A stretch of DNA of 64,000 nucleotides from Bacteroidales bacterium (GTDB lineage: Bacteria; Bacteroidota; Bacteroidia; Bacteroidales; F082): assembly GCA_030683155.1 (NCBI GenBank), contig JAUXMV010000001.1:1-64000 (forward strand). The letters are read 5' to 3'. Both the position numbers and the translations under genes were made by a program. Below, piece by piece: positions 45,820 to 54,500 of the stretch; the first letter of the stretch is position 1, and each line of letters opens with the position of its first letter. A model generated the notes under the pieces. It made no database searches. It saw only the letters and a list, made by a program, of their open reading frames with translations, and was not told where the DNA came from.

Positions 45820-48468
45820 CTATGGTTGTTTTGCTTCCGGTTGCAATACAAAATCAATACCTCCTGCGCTATCACCATCTTTTAATGTTTTAATTGAAAA
45901 ATTATGTTGTGGTGGGTCTGATGTAAAACCCAGATTACTCAATTGGACAGAATCAATACGGGCAATGTATTCTCCTGGTTCAAGCCCCATAAAACTGATA
46001 TATCCATCAGATTCGGAAAGTGTTTCGGCGACAGCAAGGTCACCATTTTTTTTATAGAACTTTATCAGGATTCTTCCGATGCCCTTCATACCTTCTTCAT
46101 GGTTAAAATAAGCCATTCCGGTGACTTCGCCTACAACAACGACCGGAATATCAACGCGTTTAAATTGATTGGGATCAATTAATATCTGGTATGTTTTATG
46201 CTTGAACCGCCAGGCGATATTCTCTAAATCGTAATCGTTAAATCCCACATTGTAACTGACAAAAGCGTTAAGATCAGGAATTCGCACAATTGAATCTTTT
46301 TCACTGAAAAATGCTCTTGCACCATAAATTTTTACTGAATTCAATTTCAATAGCTGTTCATCAGCATCGAAAATGCCATTATTATTCAAATCAAGAAAAG
46401 GATAGAGCATTATTCCGCCTTTAGCGACTGATGAGCTGTTGTTTGAATGAATAGTATTCTCGGCTCCAAAAGCTATACTTCCTTGTGCGCTCTCCGAAAA
46501 AGAGACCTTGCCATTGTTATGAGAAGCATAAATACTGGTTCTGGCAAAAGGCAAATCGTATGTAAAGCTGAAACCAAAATAATTGCCATTGTATGAAAAA
46601 TTTCTTTCATAGGTAGCTGATAAAAGCCCTCTTGGAATGCTTTTTTCAATCATTGCCTTACATGCCATAAATGTGTTTCCACTTACATTGTATTGAGCAG
46701 ATGAACGTAGGGTATATCCCTTATTTAGTCGATATGACAGTCCTAAATCGGAGGTAACATAAGGGGATTTCATATCAATCCAATTGAACTGGGTTGAAGA
46801 ATTGACACCTAATTGTTTATAATAAATAGAAACCATGATATTGCTCTGGTTATAGAAAAAGTCTTTATAAATAAGTTGCTGGTAATTTATATTGGTAAGT
46901 CCTGTAAGCTTTTTAATTCTAAAGGGTATCGACAGCCTTATTTTTCGTTCTTCATTTGCATTGAAGAAGGTAGCACGTTGTCCATCCACATATTTGGCAT
47001 AATCAATTTCCAGTAAAGCATCTTTCCAAAAATAATAATCCAATAAGCCCCTGATTCTTACACCATGTGAATATTCACTGTTGAGCGTTAATTTATTGAA
47101 GGGCTGGAATGTTGCCTTAACAAAAGGAATAAAGGGACTATTGGGGATGGACGACAAATACTCCAAACCGCCGCCAACGGTTAAAAGACGATTTACCCCG
47201 TAATTCAGTTCAGCCTTCCCGAAGCGACTTGAAGTGCTGTCCAAAACGACGCCAGCAGACAAACCATATTCAAATTCTTTTGGAGCCATAATAGTATAAG
47301 GTACATTCATGGTGCGCTCTTCTGTGCGTTCTTCACCCAATGGGCCATAAAATTTTAATTTGAGCGTGGTATAACCATAAACGATTGGAACTTTAAAGTT
47401 GAATAAACCTGAAGCATCAGCTTTTGTAAATCCAACCAATACATTGTTTATGTATAATTCCACATTCCAATTGGGTTCTGTAAATTCGTTGATGGTATAG
47501 AACCCTGTTGCTTTTCTTATAGTTGTTGGTGTATTTCTGACAGTCGCACCAATTATTTGAGAATTTATAAATGCAGTGGTCTGGATGTATATATTCCCAA
47601 CCTGTGCTTGTTTAATGCCTTTTTTATCATTGTCAACCCAACGCCAAAGATAATGCAACTGACGATTATCAAATTTTTGCCGGTCGTCGAAATTTACAAA
47701 CAGGTCTGCTTCACCATAGAGGAGTTCGGTTCCAACGCCCAGCCTAAAACGATAATTGGTTGATTCGTTCAACGTTTGGGAAGAAATTCCGGACCAATCC
47801 AACATGCCAAACTTAAATAAATGGTAGTCTCTCTTCACTATAGTATCGGCCGGATCTTCACCTTTTAACTTCGAAATATTGGCTCGCATTTTTTCTAATC
47901 GCAAGAGTTTGATTACCGGCAATTCAAAATCTGATGTAACGCGTATGGATAGCGATCTGTAATTAAAAGTCAGTTTAATCCCGAATGTTTCAGCAAATAA
48001 GGACGATTCCATGAAAATTGCACCTGTTTCTTTTATCAGTCCGTTTTTGAAGTCAAATATTTTGCTGCCGACTTTTATTTGTTTGGTTGTGTGATCAATT
48101 AAATATGTCCTGTTTTCATCCTCAATAAATCCGGAAAGTTTGTCTCCTTTTTGGTCAGATTTGCAGGGAATTTTCAGTGTGTTAAATAGGTCTTCTACAT
48201 TGACATACAGCAGATCATTATTTGTATACAAAACATAGGAATAAAAATTTATATACCCGTCAACAATAAAAAGCATAAGTGTTTCATCATAACCAAAAGG
48301 ATGGTTGTTTTTTTCATCGACGAAAATCGCCTGAGCTGAACCTTTATATGCTGGTAAAGTTAAGGTTATTGATATCAGAACAAATACTTTTAATAAGAAG
48401 GAGAACCTGATATATTCAATCAGCCTACGGCATCTTAAAACGCTGCCGATGTAACTGAGACTTTTCAT
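45820..48468 (-). CDS. Outer-membrane fimbrial usher, archaic/TcfC-like type
   Basis: This 882-residue protein matches the usher plan, the pore that assembles and exports pilus subunits. A signal peptide (to about residue 46, KGSAQA) precedes an N-terminal domain with the usher motifs DGYINFYSYVLYTNNDLLYV, then YLIDHTTKQIKVG and ETGAIFMESSLFAETFGI. The central part has the plug-type segment VELYINNVLVGFTKADASG, then GLFNFKVPIVYG and the family hallmark FYGPLGEERTEERT followed by PKEFEYGLSAGV. Many amphipathic beta-strands for a barrel follow. The end is a carboxypeptidase-regulatory-like domain (GYISFMGLEPGEYIARID), as in archaic ushers. It starts three bases after a DUF4402 subunit gene. Identification is from motif reading; ushers are rare in Bacteroidota. 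Confidence 0.82.
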   Translation of the reverse strand: MKSLSYIGSVLRCRRLIEYIRFSFLLKVFVLISITLTLPAYKGSAQAIFVDEKNNHPFGYDETLMLFIVDGYINFYSYVLYTNNDLLYVNVEDLFNTLKIPCKSDQKGDKLSGFIEDENRTYLIDHTTKQIKVGSKIFDFKNGLIKETGAIFMESSLFAETFGIKLTFNYRSLSIRVTSDFELPVIKLLRLEKMRANISKLKGEDPADTIVKRDYHLFKFGMLDWSGISSQTLNESTNYRFRLGVGTELLYGEADLFVNFDDRQKFDNRQLHYLWRWVDNDKKGIKQAQVGNIYIQTTAFINSQIIGATVRNTPTTIRKATGFYTINEFTEPNWNVELYINNVLVGFTKADASGLFNFKVPIVYGYTTLKLKFYGPLGEERTEERTMNVPYTIMAPKEFEYGLSAGVVLDSTSSRFGKAELNYGVNRLLTVGGGLEYLSSIPNSPFIPFVKATFQPFNKLTLNSEYSHGVRIRGLLDYYFWKDALLEIDYAKYVDGQRATFFNANEERKIRLSIPFRIKKLTGLTNINYQQLIYKDFFYNQSNIMVSIYYKQLGVNSSTQFNWIDMKSPYVTSDLGLSYRLNKGYTLRSSAQYNVSGNTFMACKAMIEKSIPRGLLSATYERNFSYNGNYFGFSFTYDLPFARTSIYASHNNGKVSFSESAQGSIAFGAENTIHSNNSSSVAKGGIMLYPFLDLNNNGIFDADEQLLKLNSVKIYGARAFFSEKDSIVRIPDLNAFVSYNVGFNDYDLENIAWRFKHKTYQILIDPNQFKRVDIPVVVVGEVTGMAYFNHEEGMKGIGRILIKFYKKNGDLAVAETLSESDGYISFMGLEPGEYIARIDSVQLSNLGFTSDPPQHNFSIKTLKDGDSAGGIDFVLQPEAKQP

Positions 48469-48471
48469 GAA

Positions 48472-48987
48472 CTAATGTTGGGTAAAGGTAATATCGAAAC
48501 TGCCTGTATAAATTCCAGGAACAGTTGTGCCGGGGATGTGAAGTGTACCTCCCACACGCAAGGGGGTGATAAAGTTACAATCGCCGTTAGTTGGGAAACT
48601 GGAGCCACTGACTCCTTTTTCCGTGGGGCCGATATCGAGTGTTAGTGTCCCTCCGTTGCTTCCTGTTAAAGTGGCAGTGGAGGCGTAGGTGATGGTAACA
48701 TTTCGGCCTTGGCAAAGTTTGATTTCGAAAATAGCAGGTTGGGCAGTTGGTGAAGATATAAGGGCAATGCCACCGGTTGATATTCTGCTGCCATCCCATC
48801 CCAATGTGATGGTTCCGCCTGAGCCCGTCACGCAAAACCTGCCAAAATCAATCGCCTGCGTTGCGGCTATGGTTACTGACCTTGGCGGTAATTCCGGCTG
48901 AGCATATGAAATATTGACAGAAAAGAGCAAAACTGTTAATAAAAACAAAAATTTTAATAATCCCTTCATAGTGCTTACAGCTTTCAT
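48472..48987 (-). CDS. DUF4402-type pilus subunit (second subunit)
   Basis: This 171-residue protein has a signal peptide (to about residue 30, NISYAQP) and a single beta-sandwich domain of the DUF4402 type: ATQAIDFGRFCVTGSGGTIT, then STGGIALISS, and the closing strand PGIYTGSFDITFTQ. Two cysteines in the first half (FCVTG and LCQGRN) might form a disulfide as in fimbrial subunits. It differs from the other DUF4402 protein of the operon, so it may be a minor or tip subunit. Translation may begin at Met1 or Met7. The usher gene starts three bases after its stop codon and the chaperone stop is 44 bases upstream. Confidence 0.85.
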   Translation of the reverse strand: MKAVSTMKGLLKFLFLLTVLLFSVNISYAQPELPPRSVTIAATQAIDFGRFCVTGSGGTITLGWDGSRISTGGIALISSPTAQPAIFEIKLCQGRNVTITYASTATLTGSNGGTLTLDIGPTEKGVSGSSFPTNGDCNFITPLRVGGTLHIPGTTVPGIYTGSFDITFTQH

Positions 48988-49031
48988 TTCATTCTTCCCC
49001 TTTTTACTCTATCCAGTTCACCGGTGACTTG

Positions 49032-49871
49032 TCACTTGTCATTTAAATTAAGATCCAACTCACTCTCTGCATAAACAACGGGTTTATTCCCCTCATTGCT
49101 TACATATTGCACTTTCAGTTTTCCGTTGGTCAATTTTTTACCTGCAGTATTATTTAACTTTACAACAATATTCCGTTTGTTGATATCGGTATAAACCCGC
49201 ACACTCATTGGGGTGCCAATTTCATAACTCAACCCTTGCGGAGTGATGTATTTTATGATGATCCGACCATCTGCAGAGAAATTTCCTGTCCTGTTAATGG
49301 TGAATCTTAAATATTGCATCGTATCCTGCAGGATTTCCAGTTTTAAATCTGTTAACGTGGCGCTTACATTACCGACACCTGAGCGGATGATGACCGGAAT
49401 GCTTACCCCGAAAACCGGTATTATTTGCACACTTATTTGCGTTGTATCCGTGGCTGAATTGTTCATTCCAAGCGGCTTGTAGTTTTGTTCTGATCTGAAA
49501 TACAGATGCGAACGATATTCTCCTGCCAACATATCTGGTTTACGCCTGCATTGCAACATGATAACCTGTGATTCACCCGGGGCTAAAATTACCTTACGCG
49601 GAAATATGCGCAGATAAGGATCGGCAAACATTTGGGTGGAATCAGGCTTATCAATAATTGCGTAATTTCCATCTTCTTTCATTTTGTATTGAACAAATGA
49701 GATGGAATAGATGGCTGAATCCTGCCCCATATTTACCAGATTGAGTTCTTCTTTTTGCTTATTGCCCTCAAACATAACACGGGTTGGTGATATCAGCAAA
49801 TCTCCCTGCGCAAAAGACTGAAATCTTATACCCGTCAATAAAATCAACATCAAGAATAATATTTTTTTCAT
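49032..49871 (-). CDS. Periplasmic pilus-assembly chaperone (PapD/CS1-like)
   Basis: This 279-residue protein is counted from the ATG at 49871, which gives a clean signal peptide (MKKILFLMLILLTGIRFQSFA). The mature part has the two-domain immunoglobulin-like fold of fimbrial chaperones. The first strand LLISPTRVMFEGNKQKEEL has the Arg that anchors subunit C-termini in PapD-like chaperones. Next come LRIFPRKVILAPGESQVIML and CRRKPDMLAGEYRSHLYFR, which match the chaperone motif around strands E-G. The second domain holds GRIIIKYITPQG and KLKVQYVSNEGN. It should hold and fold the DUF4402 subunits in the periplasm and deliver them to the usher. It lies between the two subunit genes. Confidence 0.88.
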   Translation of the reverse strand: MKKILFLMLILLTGIRFQSFAQGDLLISPTRVMFEGNKQKEELNLVNMGQDSAIYSISFVQYKMKEDGNYAIIDKPDSTQMFADPYLRIFPRKVILAPGESQVIMLQCRRKPDMLAGEYRSHLYFRSEQNYKPLGMNNSATDTTQISVQIIPVFGVSIPVIIRSGVGNVSATLTDLKLEILQDTMQYLRFTINRTGNFSADGRIIIKYITPQGLSYEIGTPMSVRVYTDINKRNIVVKLNNTAGKKLTNGKLKVQYVSNEGNKPVVYAESELDLNLNDK

Positions 49872-49922
49872 AAGAAGTTTATGCTGATCAATCTGCATAG
49901 GATGAATAACTGAATGTTTCAG

Positions 49923-49964
49923 AAAAAAGGGGAGGGTCTGAAAACACAAAACTTCCCCTTTTTT
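49923..49964 (-). terminator. Intergenic hairpin terminator/attenuator after the first pilin gene
   Basis: On the minus strand AAAAAAGGGGAAG (49964-49952) pairs with CTCCCCTTTTTT (49934-49923), with one bulge, giving a GC-rich stem followed by T residues. It lies 17 bases after the stop of the first DUF4402 gene and 50 before the chaperone start. Leaky termination here would yield more pilin than chaperone and usher. Confidence 0.7.
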
Positions 49965-49980
49965 CTAAAAGCATTGTTTA

Positions 49981-50496
49981 CTAGTATGCAATAGTAACGT
50001 CAAAATTTCCTACATACACTCCGGGTGCCTGAGCGGCTCCTACTTCTAATGTAGCCCCAACAGAAAATGAACCAATACCGCTTCCGTCAAGTGTACTTGC
50101 AAGCGACGGGTAAGAACATGTAAAAAGATTAGCAATCATAGTTTCGGCATTTCCAACACGAGTCAATGCTTGATCTGTGGTAGGCACTACAATTGTATAA
50201 CTTGCATTTGGCGCTCCATTTATGTTATAAGACGCCGCTGTAGGAGTAATGCTTGTCGCATACAGCGTGACCCCGCCGGTAGCCGTGCGAACAGATAAAG
50301 GAGTAAGAACAACAGTACCGATGGCTGCTGACATAAAACCACCGAATTCCAGAGGGTTGATCGCTGAAAGACCAATTGAAGTCAAGACCTGAGCTCTGGC
50401 CTCATTTGATTTTGTTTCCGATGTTTGTGCACTAATTTTATTTGTAAGACCTGCTATCAATACGATGGCAACTAAAAGGATGATTGATTTCTTCAT
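49981..50496 (-). CDS. DUF4402-type major pilus subunit (first gene of usher operon)
   Basis: This 171-residue protein has a signal peptide (MKKSIILLVAIVLIAGLTNK then ISAQ) and one DUF4402 beta-sandwich domain: LSAINPLEFGGFMSA, TVVLTPLSVRTATGGVTLY, and the closing strand PGVYVGNFDVTIAY. The regular strand pattern and C-terminal GxYxGxFDVTxxY motif parallel the ends of secreted chaperone-usher subunits. Being first in the operon and followed by a hairpin terminator suits the most abundant, structural subunit. A possible -7 box on the minus strand, TAATTTTG (50727-50720), is 224 bases upstream. Confidence 0.87.
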   Translation of the reverse strand: MKKSIILLVAIVLIAGLTNKISAQTSETKSNEARAQVLTSIGLSAINPLEFGGFMSAAIGTVVLTPLSVRTATGGVTLYATSITPTAASYNINGAPNASYTIVVPTTDQALTRVGNAETMIANLFTCSYPSLASTLDGSGIGSFSVGATLEVGAAQAPGVYVGNFDVTIAY

Positions 50497-50880
50497 TGTA
50501 TTTTATTTATAATTTGGAATTTTATTGCTAAAAAAATATTGTTTGCGTATGTTTACTTATCAATGTTTTTATTTCGTGGTAATAAAAAACAAATCGGATC
50601 GCTACGCTGCTTTCCTGGGGATTTTACAATTTTTCTCTTTTTTGTAACAAATAGATTTAGTTAATTTCATGTTTATTTGGTTGCATTTTTGATCTCATCA
50701 GTAATGAAATCTGATGGGGCAAAATTACTTCCGTATCAAGTGTAAAATTTTACATAATTATTGAAAATAATTGCGTGATTCCCACATTCCTTACAACCGG
50801 AAAAGAGGCTACGTTGCATTTGGAATTATTCAGATACTTGTCGCATTATTGCGTTCGGACTGGTTATTTCCCGTTCACCC

Positions 50881-51000
50881 GTTCAGCGTAGCTTGCAAAA
50901 CGCTGGGTATTTTTCCGGTCTCTGATCGATTTTTAAACTATCTTTTCAGATGAATTGTAAAGGTGAAAACGCAACAGAGTAGTTGCAAGCTAAGCTGAAC
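50881..51000. mobile_element. MITE-like element, copy 2
   Basis: This 120-base copy starts GTTCAGCGTAGCTTGCA and ends TGCAAGCTAAGCTGAAC, giving nearly perfect inverted ends. The core TTTTTAAACTATCTTTTCAGATG is shared with the other copies. It lies in the spacer 50497-51528 between the pilus operon and the PAS kinase; that spacer has no gene and otherwise holds the repeats listed next. Confidence 0.85.
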
Positions 51001-51164
51001 CAGGGATAAATTCAATGCGTTATCTGTTCCAAATGAGCCAGCCCTCAGCCTCCAAAAAATGTATATTCCAGCGCACATTATTCGTTCAATGCAGCGCGCG
51101 AGCCATCGTTTGGGCAGATGGTTTTGTGCCGAAAGCTTTCGGCATTGCCAAAACAAAAGGACAA
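51001..51164. repeat. Second interspersed repeat, short copy (related to 56627-56920)
   Basis: Directly after the MITE, the sequence from TTCAATGCGTTATCTGTTCC through CAGCCCTCAGCCTCC is nearly identical to 56631-56681. It then continues with GCGCGAGCCATCGTTTGGGC as at 56866-56885 and ends in a CTTTTG/CAAAAG-like region. The folded middle part seen at 56732-56861 is absent here, so this is a deletion form of the structured element. An inner palindrome TGCCGAAAGCTTTCGGCA is unique to it. Confidence 0.7.
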
Positions 51165-51222
51165 CAATTAAAGCGCGATTACAAATCCTTGATAGCCTTA
51201 AACTACTTAGATAGAATTGTTT

Positions 51223-51297
51223 GGCACGGATTGCAAATCCACGCCAGCCTTAAAATACTGAATTAGAATAGTTTGGTACGAATTTGAAATCCGTGCC
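51223..51297. repeat. Two tandem palindromic units
   Basis: Two units about 52 bases apart each contain an imperfect palindrome: 51223-51245 (GGCACGGATTGCAAATCC then ACGCC) and 51275-51297 (GGTACGAATTTGAAATCC then GTGCC). Both are followed by AGCCTTA. They look like REP-type extragenic palindromes. Confidence 0.6.
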
Positions 51298-51316
51298 AGC
51301 CTTAGACTTACCTACG

Positions 51317-51365
51317 GTCTGGAGACCGATAAACACCAACAGAGTAGTTGCAAACTACTCTGAGC
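51317..51365. mobile_element. MITE-like element, right-end fragment
   Basis: The stretch from GTCTGGAGACCGAT to CAACAGAGTAGTTGCAAAC and CTCTGAGC matches the right part of the MITE copy at 56933-57019. The left end is missing. Confidence 0.6.
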
Positions 51366-51528
51366 ATAGTACAACATGCCACAGCTTTTGGATTCATATA
51401 TAATTCACTTTGGTATTATATGTTCACAGGAGATGGAAGGACCGAAAGTCTCTTGCCGCAAACGCTGGTGGTACGCTGGATCGCTCAACTGGCAGCATGT
51501 GCCTCAGCGTGAAAGGATGGATTGGTTT

Positions 51529-54500
51529 CTATTTATGAAGATGTTCATTAATTTTTGCCAGAAACAATTCTCTTTTAAATGGTTTGCTGATAAATTCGGA
51601 ACAGCCACTTGCTAAGGCTTTATCTCTGTCCACTTCGGTTGAATATGCAGTCAGGGCAATGATCGGCAAATCAGGTCTGAATTCCTTAATAAGCTTTGAT
51701 GCCTCATAGCCATCCATTTTGGGCATTTTCAGATCCATCATCACCAAATCAATGTGCGGGTTGTTTTTGCAAAACTCAACTGCTTCCTTGCCATTCATGG
51801 CCCTGATAATGTTTATACCTGTATCTTTCAGTAACACTTCCATCAGCATAAAATTAGAGTTCTCATCTTCGGCAATTAATAGGGTTATGTTGGGGCCGAA
51901 CCTAAAATCTGACTTTTTAACAGATTGAATTTCAGGCAATTTTTTCACAATGGTATTTTTGTAAGGGATATTAAAATAAAAAACAGAACCTTTGCCCAAT
52001 TCGGAAGATAGCCACATATTACCACCCAGCATTTCAGCATAAGCTTTTGAGATAGACAGACCCAGCCCTGAACCACCAAAATTTCTTGCATCAGTAGTTT
52101 CAACCTGACGAAAGCGATTGAATATCACTTTTTGCATATCCAAATGAATTCCTATTCCAGAATCTTCCACATAAAATTCCAATTGATTGTCTTTTACCGT
52201 GTAACCAAAATTAACATGACCTTGACGGGTAAATTTTATGGCATTCCCTGTAAGATTGGTGAGTATTTGCGTTAGTTTGGTTGAGTCGGTGATAATAATT
52301 GCCTCATCATCGTTCAGAACCGTCTTCATGCCAAGGGTAACATTTTTGTCTTTGGCTTTTGAGGAAAATTGTTCATAAACAAGCTTACAAATCAGATTAA
52401 TATTGGTTTCATTTTCCTTAATTTTTTCTTGTCCTGCTTCTATAGAAGCAATACTGATAATATCATCAATAATTGCAAGCAACTGTTCGCTGCTTTGTAT
52501 TATTATATCGGTATAATGCTTTAGTTCATCAGGCATCAAATCAGGTGTGTTCAGAAAACCGGAAAAGCCCACAATCGCATTCATGGGGGTTCTGACTTCG
52601 TGCGAAATATTGTGCAGGAAAGCAGTTTTCAAGCGATCGCTTTCTTCAGCTTTTTCTTTGGCAAATTTTAATTCCTCGATAATTTTTTTCCTTTCAGTGA
52701 TATCTTCTTTTATGGCAACGTAGTTTATTATTTCATGATTTTCACTTAATATCGGCGATATGGATGCAGATTCCCAATATAGTTCACCGTTTTTCTTTTT
52801 ATTGTGAAATTCGCCAAACCATTCCTTGCCGGATAATAATGTAGCCCAAAGTTGTTGATAATCTTCTTTTAGTTTTTCGCCGGTACTAAATAATCGGGGA
52901 TTTTTGCCGATCAACTCTTCTTTTGTATAACCGGTAATTTCTAGGGTTTTTGGGTTAACGTATTCGATACTACCTTTTAAATCGGTAACAATAACAGAAG
53001 CGGGGCTTTGTTCTACAGCACGTGATAATTTCATTAATTCTATTTCACCACGTTTGCGTTCGGTAATATCGCTGGAAATTCCTATGATACCTGTTAATTT
53101 ACCATTTGAATCCAATATCGGTGTATCAGTTACAAAGGCAGGAAAACTACTTCCGTCTTTTCTTTTGACATAAAATTCACCAGCCCATGTTTTTCCTTCG
53201 CCTAATTTTTTCATGATGTCAATGGCCTGATCGTTCGTATGTCGGGCAGGCGTTAAATCCATAATATTCTGTCCGATTGCTTCTGAATTTGACCACCCAT
53301 AGATTTTTTCTGCAGCATTATTCCAGTATATTACTTTGCCCACTAAGTCGGTCGCGATAACTGCCTGACCTACATTATTAATAAGGTCAGCCTGAAATTT
53401 TATTTCGTTTTGAATCTTCTTACGTTCTGTAATATCGGATGCAACTCCAATCAATCCAAGTACCTTATTCTCTTTAACTTTAATCAATGTAGTTGAAAGA
53501 TACACCGGGAATTCAGTCCCGTCTTTTTTCCTGTTCATCAATTCGCCATGCCATTCACCTTGAATGGTGGCTGGTAATATTTCATCAAACTGTGATCGCT
53601 CATTGCTTTGCGAACGCACCATACTGATATTTTCCCCAATCAGTTCATTGCGTTCATATCCATATGTTTTTAAAAATGATTCGTTAACGAAAAGAATTTT
53701 ATCCTCCAGATCTGTAATACTGACACATTCATTTATGCTCTTCAGCGAATGAGCAAGCATTGCGATTTCTTTTTCTGCCTGTTTTCGTAAGGTAATGTCG
53801 CGAATAATCATGCTGGTCAGTTCAAAACCTTTTTGATTTTTGAAAATTGCTGATGAAATTTCAACAGGAAAAGGCGTTCTATCTTTGCGTAGAAATGTTA
53901 CCTCACCCTGTGCTCTTCCTTTTAAACTCCGTTCTTCCAGCAAATCATCCAACCGGGAATCTGACTCATCAACAACAGCTGATCGGCCCATTTTTATCAA
54001 TTCATCTTCCGTATATCCAAACATATTTAAGGATGCCTGATTGGCTGATAGTATTTTCCCATCAGGACTTGTTAAAAGTATGGCATCCATACTGTTTTCA
54101 AAAAATGCACGGTATTTAATTTCGCTTTCAAGCAATGCATCTTCAGCTTTCTTCCGTTCCGTAATATCCTCAATCATACTAATAATTTCCTGTGGCAAAC
54201 CATTGCTATCGTTTAGTGTTGTAACAAAAAGGTTAGCCCACACTAAATTTCCATTTTTATGGATGTACCTTTTTTTCATGCTATACCCGGATATTTTTCC
54301 AGCTATCAGATCAGTAAACTGATTCAAATCCTTGTCGATATCTTCCTGATAAGTAAATTCAGTAAACATCATTTTAGATAATTCATCCTTGGTATACCCA
54401 AGCATTTCTGATAAACGTAAATTGGATAGGATTGGATATCCCTGCAAATCAATCAGTGCAACAGCAATTGGAGCCTGATCGAAAATGGCCCGAAAACGCT

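Noticed and set aside
48587-48835. Minus-strand frame inside the second DUF4402 gene
   Set aside because: It is an out-of-frame shadow of a gene with signal peptide and clear domain.
51376-51615. Open frame of 79 codons on the plus strand
   Set aside because: It overlaps the end of the PAS kinase antisense and shows no protein-like pattern.
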